Source of the DNA: a virus
Reading direction: 5' to 3' (one strand)
Virus record (IMG/VR): IMGVR_UViG_3300050139_000114
Location: 1 to 28,243 of that record
DNA: 28,243 nt
Every line of letters starts with the position of its first letter. Within the stretch, counting starts at the first letter, position 1. Below are positions 13,737-21,329 of this stretch, one piece after another. The position numbers were made by a program, and so were the translations under genes. Under the pieces are notes generated by a model. The model saw nothing but the letters and a program-made list of their open reading frames with translations. It had not been told where the DNA came from and did not search any database.

Positions 13737-14704
13737 TGCCAGACGTAAAGAACGTTTATACCGAGGAAGATAGAGACTTGGTTTCCATGATGGTTATGGA
13801 TGCCATCGCCGCAGGCAAGACCAGCGGGGTTTGGGAAGAGATTGCCGCTGAAATCGGAGTGAGTAACCCCGACGCGGTACGGAAGTATGCTCGTTCCCTT
13901 GGCCTTCCCCCCATCAGGTTGAACAAGCAGGCGCTCGAAGCCCTATGGCAACGCCCGCCTGTTCCTGACCTCGCAAGTCAGGTTCTCCACATTGAAGCGG
14001 AGAGGGTGGGCGTCAGTGGTGACAAGCACGAACCCTTTATGAACCGTGATTTATTTTACCGCTTTCTCGACACTTGTCAAGGGTGTGACACAATTATCGA
14101 CCTTGGCGACGACGGGCAGTACGACGCCTTTTCCAAGTTCGCATCCCGTTCTTCCGGCTCGGACGATCTCGCGCAGACGGTCGAGTGGATTGAGCAGGAT
14201 ATTGACCTTGAACTCCAGGTAGCAGAACGGGTCGTGAAAATCCCTGGCAACCACGACTTCTTTCTCTCGCGCATTACCAACGGGGCACTCAGCCCGTGGG
14301 CCTTAATCAACACATGGGCTAAAGCCAAATACGGCGACAGGGTAGTATTCAGCCAGTTCCCCATCGCCTATCTCGCGCTCGGCAAGCAGAAGTGGGTTCT
14401 TCACCATCCCGACAGTTACCGTGTCGTTCCTGGAAGCGTAGCGCGGGAGTTTGCTGACGAGTACAGTTCTAACACGATTTGCGGGCATAGCCACGTCACC
14501 AATGAAAGCAACAGCAAGGGCGGGTATTGTGCCATTGACGTGGGCGGGCTGGTGGACGAAAGGAAGATGCCCTACAGGTACTACACCGACAAGCCCTACT
14601 GCAAGTGGGTTCCTGGGTGGGTTGTCCTCACTCCCACTAATCACAGTTTGACCAAGATTGACCCGTTGGACGGCACATACGGCACGTCGTCCATGCTGAA
14701 CTAA
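13736..14704 (+). CDS. HTH-metallophosphoesterase
   Basis: 322 residues. ATG 13736 follows GGGAGG in a TAATG junction; the longer frame from 13574 overlaps copy 2 and is rejected. Residues 28-56 look like a helix-turn-helix (SGVWEEIAAEIGVSNPDAVR). The rest has the calcineurin-like phosphoesterase signature in order: GDKHEP (95-100), LGDDG (123-127), GNHD (171-174), HH (223-224) and GHSH (250-253), which bind two metals. It would hydrolyse phosphate esters, perhaps on nucleic acid given the HTH. The substrate is unknown. Confidence 0.85.
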   Translation: MPDVKNVYTEEDRDLVSMMVMDAIAAGKTSGVWEEIAAEIGVSNPDAVRKYARSLGLPPIRLNKQALEALWQRPPVPDLASQVLHIEAERVGVSGDKHEPFMNRDLFYRFLDTCQGCDTIIDLGDDGQYDAFSKFASRSSGSDDLAQTVEWIEQDIDLELQVAERVVKIPGNHDFFLSRITNGALSPWALINTWAKAKYGDRVVFSQFPIAYLALGKQKWVLHHPDSYRVVPGSVAREFADEYSSNTICGHSHVTNESNSKGGYCAIDVGGLVDERKMPYRYYTDKPYCKWVPGWVVLTPTNHSLTKIDPLDGTYGTSSMLN

Positions 14705-14707
14705 ACG

Positions 14708-15283
14708 ATGACAGACGAACAGAAAGCAAGGTTGTCTGTGGCACTAATGGGGCACACGGTATCGCCTGAAACCCGTAAGAAGATTTCTCTTATAAATACC
14801 GGTCGTGCCCAGTCTCCCGAACTGCGGGGGAGAAAATCCGCCACGTTGATGGGGCATACGGTGTCCACGGAGACTCGCGCAAAGATTTCTTTGGGGAATA
14901 TGGGAAATACAAAATGGTTAGGTTCTCACCATTCGGCAGAAACTATTGCCAAAATCACCGCGTGGAATCGAGGCAAAATTGTTTCTCCCGAAACGCGGGC
15001 AAGAATATCTGCTGGTCTGTGGAAGGGTGGCCAGATGATTGCCAACGGGCGACGTCGTGCCAAACGTCGCTCAATGGGGTATGTCTTTCTAAACAAATGG
15101 TTTTCCGGCTGCGACGGCCACCATGTGGACAATGAACAAATTATCAATATGCCAAGGAAATTGCACCGAGGCAAAGGAAACGGCCACAATCATTATACCG
15201 GAAGGGGTATGGCTCGAATGAATGCCATTGCATACAACTTTCTTTTCAAACAAGAGGTCGAAGCGGCCTTAGGGGTGAACTGA
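14708..15283 (+). CDS. NUMOD3-repeat HNH-type homing endonuclease, second copy
   Basis: 191 residues from ATG 14708. The sequence before it lacks a clear SD, unlike nearly all genes here. Repeats of VSPETRKKISLINTGR type fill residues 15-115 (NUMOD3). The C-terminal region has RRRAKRRSMGYVFLNKWFSG, then CDGHHVDNEQIINMP and HNHYTGRGMARMNAIAYNF, in line with the HNH-like C-terminus of the copy at 1649. The two are paralogues on opposite strands. It probably moved in between the metallophosphoesterase and the copy 3 gene. Confidence 0.82.
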   Translation: MTDEQKARLSVALMGHTVSPETRKKISLINTGRAQSPELRGRKSATLMGHTVSTETRAKISLGNMGNTKWLGSHHSAETIAKITAWNRGKIVSPETRARISAGLWKGGQMIANGRRRAKRRSMGYVFLNKWFSGCDGHHVDNEQIINMPRKLHRGKGNGHNHYTGRGMARMNAIAYNFLFKQEVEAALGVN

Positions 15284-15630
15284 TGAAGATAACCATGGAA
15301 GGAAAGTACCAGACAAGAGACGGTACTCCAGTAAGGTTGCTGGCAACAGACCTCAAGACCACTCCGCGCCCCGTTGTTGGAATTGTAACCGACGCTCAAA
15401 ACTATGATTCGGTTCTTACGTGGAATCTAGAGGGTTTTTTAGATGAGGACGGCAGACACCGCCCCCTTGACCTCGTTCCGGCACTCACAAAATATGGGGG
15501 TTGGGGCGTGGTAAACAAACAAGGGGAACTGATTGCGGCCTTTTCCGACAAGGACGCATGGTACCGTGCTAGCATCCGGCGGGACTTGTTTGGCGGCGAC
15601 AGTGTTGTCCGCCTTAGTTGGGAGAACTGA
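15283..15630 (+). CDS. KYQTRDG-family small phage protein, copy 3
   Basis: 115 residues from ATG 15283 (TGATG junction). It begins MKITMEGKYQTRDGTPVRLL, keeps PLDLVP and GGWGVV, and ends VVRLSWEN, matching the architecture of copies 1 and 2 (start block, DLVP, GW strand, terminal W-E). It is the most diverged of the three. The alternative start ATG 15295 would remove four residues. Confidence 0.7.
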   Translation: MKITMEGKYQTRDGTPVRLLATDLKTTPRPVVGIVTDAQNYDSVLTWNLEGFLDEDGRHRPLDLVPALTKYGGWGVVNKQGELIAAFSDKDAWYRASIRRDLFGGDSVVRLSWEN

Positions 15631-15631
15631 C

Positions 15632-15859
15632 GTGGCCGCACTCAATCCTATCGAGGATTTCACCGAGAAGATGTCCGAAGAAGTCGCGGAGGGAAGAATC
15701 AATTCCTCTGCCGAGGGCATGGTTTCCCTGCTTTCCCAAGTTCTGAATGGTGCACCGAACGCCACAGAGAAGCTTGCGGGGGCGTGTTATATCCGCTCTT
15801 TGCAACGCCGCGACGTTATCTATGGTACGTGGCCGAAGCTCGACCGCACGAACAACTAG
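15632..15859 (+). CDS. 75-residue protein, GTG start
   Basis: GTG 15632 lies 7 bases after GGGAG; the in-frame extension upstream would overlap the previous gene. The product reads MAALNPIEDFTEKMSEEVAE and is acidic and helical in its first half. No family is recognised. Confidence 0.6.
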   Translation: MAALNPIEDFTEKMSEEVAEGRINSSAEGMVSLLSQVLNGAPNATEKLAGACYIRSLQRRDVIYGTWPKLDRTNN

Positions 15860-15868
15860 GGGGACACA

Positions 15869-16087
15869 ATGAGTGAAGAGCGGCTTGATTTTATTCTGGA
15901 CGGTATTTGGGACGAACTTATGACTATGAACGCTCTCACCGCATTGAAGTTTCAGCACGACCCGTGTCTCTCTTCGGAAGAGAGGGGGTTCGTGGCGGGG
16001 GTTGCCAGTTCGGTCATTGAAGCCGAAGCTGATGCCCCCTTTCCCCATGGAGGGGAGGACGAGGAAGGGGAAGTCGGTGGCTGCTAA
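15869..16087 (+). CDS. 72-residue acidic protein
   Basis: ATG 15869 after AGGGGGA. It begins MSEERLDFILDGIWDELMTM. The acidic C-terminus (HGGEDEEGEVGGC) is encoded by bases that also carry the start signals of the next gene. No family is recognised. Confidence 0.6.
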   Translation: MSEERLDFILDGIWDELMTMNALTALKFQHDPCLSSEERGFVAGVASSVIEAEADAPFPHGGEDEEGEVGGC

Positions 16088-16367
16088 GTTTGACCAGTTT
16101 GCAAATAGGGCCGCCCAATTTACCAGCAACGTCACCAAGTTGATTCGACAGGGAGCGCACGGCTGGATTCAATGGAAAGGAACGGACGTGTGCATGGACT
16201 TCAACTGCGGCAAGTGTGGCTACCGAGGGCATATTGATGACGAGTTTGTTTACTACATTGAGTGCCCTGAGTGCCACGCCCTCTACGAAGTCAGCGGCTT
16301 CGTTGAAATGATTGAGGCGGACGAGAGCAATAGAAGCAGTGCCAAACATTGCAGGGAGGACGATTGA
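16077..16367 (+). CDS. 96-residue zinc-ribbon protein, GTG start
   Basis: GTG 16077 is favoured because AAGGGG lies 6 bases upstream; an ATG at 16047 has no site. After a helical N-terminus (AAKFDQFANRAAQFTSNVTK), four cysteines in two CxxC pairs (NCGKCGY and ECPECH, about 18 residues apart) form a classic zinc ribbon. It might bind DNA or a polymerase-type partner. Function not established. Confidence 0.7.
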   Translation: MAAKFDQFANRAAQFTSNVTKLIRQGAHGWIQWKGTDVCMDFNCGKCGYRGHIDDEFVYYIECPECHALYEVSGFVEMIEADESNRSSAKHCREDD

Positions 16368-16720
16368 AAGCGTGGGTTCATAGCGAGCACAAGTTCGCCG
16401 ACGCCCTTGGCCTCACCCGCCTTGAGCACTCGAAAACAAACTGGGGGGCAGTGTGCCCTGACGCACTTGGGGGGCTAGAGTATAAGGGCCCCCCGCTCCT
16501 GCTGGAATCCAAGTCGCGCAAGAGTGGCTTTCCCAAGCTGATTCAGGACGCGATGGCGCAGGCCCTCTCGTATAAAGAGTGCAAGGGGAGGGTGCCGGTG
16601 GTGGGGCTGCATAGAAATGGTGGACGTAAAAACGAGGACTGGCTTTGTGTCCTGCAACTCAAAGATTTTGTGGAGATAGTTAGTGCATGGGATGGGAGGT
16701 TCTATGAGAAAACTGGGTAA
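16364..16720 (+). CDS. PD-(D/E)XK nuclease, Holliday junction resolvase-like, TTG start
   Basis: 118 residues from TTG 16364, 4 bases after GGGAGG; TTGA overlaps the previous stop. The fold signature is visible: D33 in GAVCPDALGG, then E48-x-K50 in LLLESKSRK, and a following helix (IQDAMAQALSY) with a conserved-looking Gln. Size and spacing fit small resolvases of the Hjc/VRR-NUC kind. It would cut branched replication or recombination DNA before packaging. Confidence 0.68.
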   Translation: MKAWVHSEHKFADALGLTRLEHSKTNWGAVCPDALGGLEYKGPPLLLESKSRKSGFPKLIQDAMAQALSYKECKGRVPVVGLHRNGGRKNEDWLCVLQLKDFVEIVSAWDGRFYEKTG

Positions 16721-16958
16721 GGTAGTTTTTATGGGCGAGGCGGAGTACTGGACAACACTTCGCCGGACGAGTGATGACGACGATAAAATGTTTACCGCTG
16801 GAAACAATGCGGGGAAGTTTCACAGTGCTGGCGGGTATAGTCATACCTTGCCGAAACTGAAAGAACAGCTTGCCAACGCGACCGCCCTGCTTGAAAGGTG
16901 GCGGCCTCTGGTGGAGGCTCTTGAAACTCACAAAGGACAGTACACGGAGGTTCCATGA
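16704..16958 (+). CDS. 84-residue protein, unknown
   Basis: ATG 16704 lies 5 bases after GGGAGG and overlaps the end of the nuclease gene. It begins MRKLGKVVFMGEAEYWTTLR, and its second half is a charged helix (LPKLKEQLANATALLERWRP). It ends in an ATGA overlap with the next gene. No family is recognised. Confidence 0.6.
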   Translation: MRKLGKVVFMGEAEYWTTLRRTSDDDDKMFTAGNNAGKFHSAGGYSHTLPKLKEQLANATALLERWRPLVEALETHKGQYTEVP

Positions 16959-17473
16959 AGTGGTCAAAATCTCGCAAGCATTATTCTGACTACTGCGCTT
17001 GGCAAGACCTCTTTAATGTTATGGCCGTGACGCTGGTTCTTGCCATCATTGCTACGTTCGTTGTTGTCCTGTTGCTTACATTCATGAACCCAAGGCTGGT
17101 AACGGCGGGCGACATTACAAACTTCAGAACAGCTCGCAGAATGGCAGCCGAGCCGGTAAAGATTTTATACATGGAGATAACCGCCTACAGCCCTACTGTT
17201 GCACAAACTGACGCTAGCCCGCTCATAACGGCATCGGGAAAGCGGGTGTATGTCGGGGGCATTGCGGCAGACCTTTCCGTATTTCCATTTGGAACAAAAC
17301 TACAGATCCCTGGCTATAACAACGGCGATCCCTGTACCGTCATCGATACTGGCTCTGCTATCAAGGACAACAAGTTGGACGTGTTCATGTATTCGGCGCA
17401 CGAGGCAACCCACTGGGGACGGCGTAAGAACGTACCCGTGCGGGTGCTGTTCGAGCCGAAGGTGACGCCATGA
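16955..17473 (+). CDS. Membrane-anchored 3D-domain protein (peptidoglycan lytic enzyme-like)
   Basis: 172 residues, ATG 16955 (ATGA overlap). A basic N-terminus is followed by one transmembrane helix (about 21-44, AVTLVLAIIATFVVVLLL), placing the rest outside the cytoplasmic membrane. Residues 72-168 match the 3D (three-aspartate) double-psi beta-barrel: MEITAYSP, AADLSVFPFGT, IDTGSAIKDNKLDVFM, with D106, D131 and D142. Such domains occur in Bacillota cell-wall hydrolases and MltA-type lytic transglycosylases. A lysis or wall-entry role is likely, but the gene sits inside the replication operon, which is unusual. Confidence 0.8.
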   Translation: MKWSKSRKHYSDYCAWQDLFNVMAVTLVLAIIATFVVVLLLTFMNPRLVTAGDITNFRTARRMAAEPVKILYMEITAYSPTVAQTDASPLITASGKRVYVGGIAADLSVFPFGTKLQIPGYNNGDPCTVIDTGSAIKDNKLDVFMYSAHEATHWGRRKNVPVRVLFEPKVTP

Positions 17474-17619
17474 GAAAATCCATGAACGCAGCGTGCTGGG
17501 ACTGTAAGTTCTACCTCGCCTTGAATGGCGTTTCCATGTGCTGCGTCACGGCGAAGAACGTAAGAATTGCCATGATGCCGATGCGGTGCGAAAAACAGGA
17601 AAAGGTGAAAAATGCCTGA
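17470..17619 (+). CDS. 49-residue cysteine-rich mini-protein
   Basis: ATG 17470 (ATGA overlap). It begins MRKSMNAACWDCKFYLALNG and has C9-x2-C12, C24-C25 and C40, a pattern suited to one zinc or an iron-sulphur site. It overlaps the helicase start by 8 bases and so probably feeds helicase translation. No family is recognised. Confidence 0.6.
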   Translation: MRKSMNAACWDCKFYLALNGVSMCCVTAKNVRIAMMPMRCEKQEKVKNA

Positions 17620-18790
17620 GCGCGTCAGCAAGCAAGAGGAGCTGGCTGTTTTAACCTGGGCTGTTACCCACCCCAAAGACGACATACCGCTTGTCCCCTT
17701 GGACTTCTTTTTTCCTGACCATCAGTTGATGTGGAAGCTCATTAAGGCGGGCTTCAATGACAAGGTGCGGCTGGAGATTGAGCTTGCCAAGGTCAACAAG
17801 GCCCGCCTCGTGGACGAGTTGTGCGTGGAAGTCGTTGACATAGAACCTCTCTGGCAGGACTTGGCGCAGAAGGCGCAGGGGCGTGAACTCATACGCATGC
17901 TTGAAAGCCAGCAGGAGAACCCCGACCCGTTAGCCATCGAAGCCTTTATCCAAAGCATGAGGACGGTCGGGCAGGCGAAACCCATCAGCCAGCTCTTCAA
18001 CATGGACGAGATCGAGGGGCTGTCGAAGATGAGGATTTTTAAGACCGGCTTCACTACCCTTGACAAGTTTACCAAGCTGATGAAGGGAGAGTATTGGGTG
18101 CTGGCGGGGGAGACCTCTCACGGCAAGACCCAGATGGCCCTCAATATGGCGGTGAACCTTTGCCGCAATCAGGGCGCGAAAGTGTTGTTCGTCAGCCTGG
18201 AAATGACATACTACCAAATCTTTATCCGGCTGGTCAATATGCTCTACGACTTTCCGCTAGATCAGTGCGACTACGGCAACCCGCAGTTTTTGTCCTTCTT
18301 TTATAAGATGTTCATCGAGAACGAGTGGTTGAACAACCTGTGGGTGCAGGAAAGCTGCTCCAACGAACTCTCCGCCGTCCTCGGCTATATTCGTCAGGTC
18401 AAGCCAGATGTGGCAATCATTGATTACCTGCAACTGATTCAGATTGGTGGAAACTCGGGGGAAGAGAAGGTGGTCAATCAGGTAACGACCACGCTCCGCG
18501 CCCGCGCCCAGCACCAGCCCATTATTATGCTGTCACAATTCAGCAGGGGGCAGCCAGGAGACGAGAAGGCCAGTTTGCGGCGGCTCAAGGGCAGCTCCGC
18601 CGTCGAGCAGTCCGCCTCCGTCGTGGTCTTTGTAGAAGCAGAGACAAAGGGCCTCGACCCCGAAACGCAAAGGGAAAAAAGGGCGTGGACATATCGCCTC
18701 GTGAAAAACAGAAATTGGGGTACGACTGCCGATTATCCAATAAATATGAACGCGCATTACGGGAAGATGTCAGAGGAGGTGATTCAATGA
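17612..18790 (+). CDS. dnaB: Replicative DNA helicase, DnaB type
   Basis: 392 residues from ATG 17612. A short N-terminal helical domain (1-100; EELAVLTWAVTH, FFPDHQLMWKLI) resembles the DnaB N-domain. The RecA-like motor has Walker A GETSHGKT (166-173), SLEMT with E197, Walker B AIIDYLQL (D271), and a SQFSRG motif (308-313) that contacts the gamma phosphate and DNA. It unwinds the fork, presumably with the primase at 11477. The 8-base overlap with the cysteine-rich gene upstream suggests coupling. Confidence 0.92.
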   Translation: MPERVSKQEELAVLTWAVTHPKDDIPLVPLDFFFPDHQLMWKLIKAGFNDKVRLEIELAKVNKARLVDELCVEVVDIEPLWQDLAQKAQGRELIRMLESQQENPDPLAIEAFIQSMRTVGQAKPISQLFNMDEIEGLSKMRIFKTGFTTLDKFTKLMKGEYWVLAGETSHGKTQMALNMAVNLCRNQGAKVLFVSLEMTYYQIFIRLVNMLYDFPLDQCDYGNPQFLSFFYKMFIENEWLNNLWVQESCSNELSAVLGYIRQVKPDVAIIDYLQLIQIGGNSGEEKVVNQVTTTLRARAQHQPIIMLSQFSRGQPGDEKASLRRLKGSSAVEQSASVVVFVEAETKGLDPETQREKRAWTYRLVKNRNWGTTADYPINMNAHYGKMSEEVIQ

Positions 18791-19083
18791 CGAGGGTGGA
18801 GGATTTGCGAGGAAGCGTTATCGCCGGACTTAACTATCGGATTGATGATTGGGCGACAAGCGAAGAGGACGAAGATGCGGGTCACACCGCAAATGAGAAA
18901 GAGGTTGACGCCCTTATCGCCGCTGCCCATGCAGAAGGGGTTGCCGAGGGCGTAGAAGAAGAGAAGAAATTAAAATGGGAAACCTATCTCGACTTACTTC
19001 ACGGCAATTACCTTATGTATCTTGGCCCAGCAAAGAACTTGCCCACGGTCTACGGAGACTCACTGCCCCCCAAGGAGCCGTAA
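18787..19083 (+). CDS. VEELR-family acidic protein, copy 1
   Basis: 98 residues, ATG 18787 (ATGA overlap with the helicase stop, GGAGGTG upstream). It begins MTRVEDLRGSVIAGLNYRID. A block EKEVDALIAAAHAEGVAEG resembles copies at 20869 (EEEVDTLIFYVQEQE) and 21114 (TEAVALVDKLITLARAEG). The three share N-terminus, length class and acidic helical character. Function unknown. Confidence 0.65.
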   Translation: MTRVEDLRGSVIAGLNYRIDDWATSEEDEDAGHTANEKEVDALIAAAHAEGVAEGVEEEKKLKWETYLDLLHGNYLMYLGPAKNLPTVYGDSLPPKEP

Positions 19084-19352
19084 TGCAACGCCTTGGCTTT
19101 GTGTACCGCGAGGACTTACGGCTCAAAGACGAGTTCGGCCCCATGGTGGAGGCATGGATGAACAACACGGGGCACATTGACCGCCGCATCCTATCCCAAG
19201 ATTGCCTTCACGACCTCTTAGTCAACTGTGCGTGGTGGAAGGGGAAAATGGAAGCCGACTATAACCGCTATCGCGGGTCGTATCTGCCCACCGTTGCCTT
19301 GCACGGCGACCTAATGGAGACGGGGAATGGGTTTCGCGTTGTGGACAACTAA
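19083..19352 (+). CDS. 89-residue protein, unknown
   Basis: ATG 19083 after AAGGAG (TAATG junction). It begins MQRLGFVYREDLRLKDEFGP and includes LSQDCLHDLLVNCAWWKGKM, a helical Trp/Cys-containing segment. No family is recognised. It lies between the helicase block and the methyltransferase. Confidence 0.6.
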   Translation: MQRLGFVYREDLRLKDEFGPMVEAWMNNTGHIDRRILSQDCLHDLLVNCAWWKGKMEADYNRYRGSYLPTVALHGDLMETGNGFRVVDN

Positions 19353-19355
19353 TAC

Positions 19356-20693
19356 ATGACCACGATTCACTGTGGCGATTGTCTTCAAGTCATGCCCACC
19401 CTTCCAGAAAATAGTGTGGACAGCATTATAACAGACCCACCCTATGGTCTAGATTTTATGGGTAAGTCGTGGGATCACGGTGTTCCTGGCATTGAGTTCT
19501 GGCAAGCCGCTCTCCGTGTCGCCAAGCCAGGGGCAATTCTGATGGCCTTTGGAGGAACTCGCACCTTTCACCGTCTTGCCTGTGCCATTGAGGATGCAGG
19601 TTGGGAGATACGCGATTGCATGATGTGGATTTACGGAAGCGGATTTCCAAAATCGCTGGACATCAGCAAGGCGATTGACAAGGCGGCAGGGGCAGAACGC
19701 ACAATGCGAGTTGATGAAAGATGGGTTGAACGGTATCCAAATGGCCCAGGTGGCAATCTTGCGCCGACATCTTTCGCATTGCCGAGGATTTCAGGGCATC
19801 CGATTATGACCTCTAACCCGATAAGCGATAAAGCCCAACAATGGAATGGTTATGGTACTGCCCTGAAGCCCGCATGGGAGCCAATCATCGTTGCCATGAA
19901 GCCCTTAGAAGGAACCTATGCCGAGAACGCGCAGAAGTGGGGCGTGGCAGGACTGAACATTGATGGGGGAAGGATATCTCTTCTTGATGGAGAAGTTACT
20001 GGCGTTCCTATCCATCAAAAGGCTGGAATAAAAGGAAGTGGTGGTTGGAAGAACACAAGCCCCGCTGGGACTGGTAGCGTTACGGATGACTGGAAGAAGG
20101 GTCGTTGGCCTGCCAACCTTGTGCTTGATGAAGAGGCGGCAGAGTTTCTGGATGAGCAGAGCGGGGAAAGCAAGAGTTGTCCCGACAATCGCGATGAGGA
20201 CAGTTCAACGGGCAACACAGGCATATATCGGACAGGCTGGAAACGGAAACCCAATGGTTGCAATGATTCCGGTGGTGCTTCCCGCTTTTTTTACACATCG
20301 AAGGCATCATCAAGCGAGCGGAACGCGGGGCTGGAAGATTGCGAACCTGAACGTGACGCTGACCGTATCAAGGACGACGGGGTAGGCGGCGACAACCCGC
20401 GCAACCGAAGCAACAATGCCAAGCAGAACTTTCACCCCACCGTCAAGCCTCTCGACCTCATGCGCTATCTCTGCAAGTTGACGCGGACTCCGACAGGCGG
20501 TGTTGTTCTTGACCCCTTCATGGGTTCAGGTACGACAGGGATTGCCGCACTTCTGGAACATCGGGATTTCATCGGGATTGAGATTGACGAAAAGTATACG
20601 GAGATCGCAAGAAAGAGAATTGCGGATATGGAAGGGCCGTTATTTGCGGTAACGCCGGAGGTGAAACATGGCAATTCTTATCTTTACAATTGA
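19356..20693 (+). CDS. DNA methyltransferase, DPPY type (N6-adenine or N4-cytosine)
   Basis: 445 residues from ATG 19356. Catalytic motif IV DPPY is at 27-30 (SIITDPPYGLDF), and the AdoMet-binding motif DPFMGSGTTG is near the C-terminus (386-395), followed by GIEIDEKY. This order (IV before I) is the beta class of amino-methyltransferases. A large insert of about 250 residues, Gly/Asn-rich in part, separates motif IV from the HPTVKPLDLM motif before motif I and probably holds target recognition. No partner restriction enzyme is seen, so it likely protects phage DNA from host restriction. Target unknown. Confidence 0.9.
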   Translation: MTTIHCGDCLQVMPTLPENSVDSIITDPPYGLDFMGKSWDHGVPGIEFWQAALRVAKPGAILMAFGGTRTFHRLACAIEDAGWEIRDCMMWIYGSGFPKSLDISKAIDKAAGAERTMRVDERWVERYPNGPGGNLAPTSFALPRISGHPIMTSNPISDKAQQWNGYGTALKPAWEPIIVAMKPLEGTYAENAQKWGVAGLNIDGGRISLLDGEVTGVPIHQKAGIKGSGGWKNTSPAGTGSVTDDWKKGRWPANLVLDEEAAEFLDEQSGESKSCPDNRDEDSSTGNTGIYRTGWKRKPNGCNDSGGASRFFYTSKASSSERNAGLEDCEPERDADRIKDDGVGGDNPRNRSNNAKQNFHPTVKPLDLMRYLCKLTRTPTGGVVLDPFMGSGTTGIAALLEHRDFIGIEIDEKYTEIARKRIADMEGPLFAVTPEVKHGNSYLYN

Positions 20694-20721
20694 CGCGCTT
20701 CTTTTGGGGGTGGCGACATGA
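20668..20721 (+). CDS. 17-residue hydrophobic micro-ORF
   Basis: ATG 20668 lies 6 bases after GGAGG, inside the end of the methyltransferase gene, and its stop overlaps the next ATG (ATGA). The peptide MAILIFTIDALLLGVAT is almost entirely hydrophobic. Its signals match those of full genes here, so it is either a tiny membrane peptide or a translational coupler. Confidence 0.4.
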   Translation: MAILIFTIDALLLGVAT

Positions 20722-20876
20722 ATTATGGCACCCATCGTTTTTGGTGGTTCCGTCATACCGCAGACGGTCATCATCACGGCGACCATATTCATATTATTTC
20801 CAAAGTAACATCGCGGAAAGAGGTACGGCAGATTGTTACTGATGACATTATTTCTAAGGAGGCTGACCATGACTAA
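20718..20876 (+). CDS. 52-residue histidine-rich protein
   Basis: ATG 20718 after GGGGGTGG. It begins MNYGTHRFWWFRHTADGHHH and has eight histidines in its first 26 residues, then a charged helix. The histidines may bind metal. It ends over the ribosome site of the next gene. No family is recognised. Confidence 0.55.
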   Translation: MNYGTHRFWWFRHTADGHHHGDHIHIISKVTSRKEVRQIVTDDIISKEADHD

Positions 20877-21117
20877 GGTAGAAGAACTACGCAAGGGAAT
20901 TATACAACGATTAAACAATCCAGAGGGGTTGCAAGAAGAAGAAGTTGATACCCTTATTTTTTACGTTCAAGAGCAGGAAAGGGAGAGGATACGGAGCGGC
21001 AGCAAATATTATGACTACCATGATGATGAAAGGTGGTGTGGCCGCCCCGATGGAGACCCCGCGAAGGCATTCTGGACTGTTCCCGTATCTATTCTTGTCT
21101 CGGAGGAGAAATCCTGA
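20869..21117 (+). CDS. VEELR-family acidic protein, copy 2
   Basis: 82 residues from ATG 20869, 7 bases after AAGGAGG. It begins MTKVEELRKGIIQRLNNPEG and has EEEVDTLIFYVQEQERERIR. It is homologous in layout to copies at 18787 and 21114. The C-terminus (DDERWCGRPDGDPAKAFW) is not shared. It ends in a CTGA overlap with copy 3. Confidence 0.65.
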   Translation: MTKVEELRKGIIQRLNNPEGLQEEEVDTLIFYVQEQERERIRSGSKYYDYHDDERWCGRPDGDPAKAFWTVPVSILVSEEKS

Positions 21118-21329
21118 CCGTTGAAGAATTACGGGCGGGAGTAATTGCGCTCGTTACGATGCCTTCTTTGATAGCGCACGACCCCATAGATACCGAGGCT
21201 GTTGCTCTTGTTGATAAACTTATTACCCTTGCCCGTGCCGAGGGGTGGAAAGAAGGGGTAGAAGAAACCACAAGTGAACTTAGTCAAGAACCCGACTACG
21301 CCGACGGCAGCGATAGCGGAAGAACATGA
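21114..21329 (+). CDS. VEELR-family acidic protein, copy 3, apparent CTG start
   Basis: 71 residues. CTG 21114 lies 7 bases after GGAGG and overlaps the preceding stop as CTGA. Starting there gives (M)TVEELRAGVIALVTMPSL, which lines up with MTKVEELRKGII and MTRVEDLRGSVI of its paralogues, so homology as well as spacing supports the CTG. No ATG, GTG or TTG in this frame fits. The body repeats the family pattern (ALVDKLITLARAEGWKEGVE). Function unknown. Confidence 0.65.
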   Translation: MTVEELRAGVIALVTMPSLIAHDPIDTEAVALVDKLITLARAEGWKEGVEETTSELSQEPDYADGSDSGRT

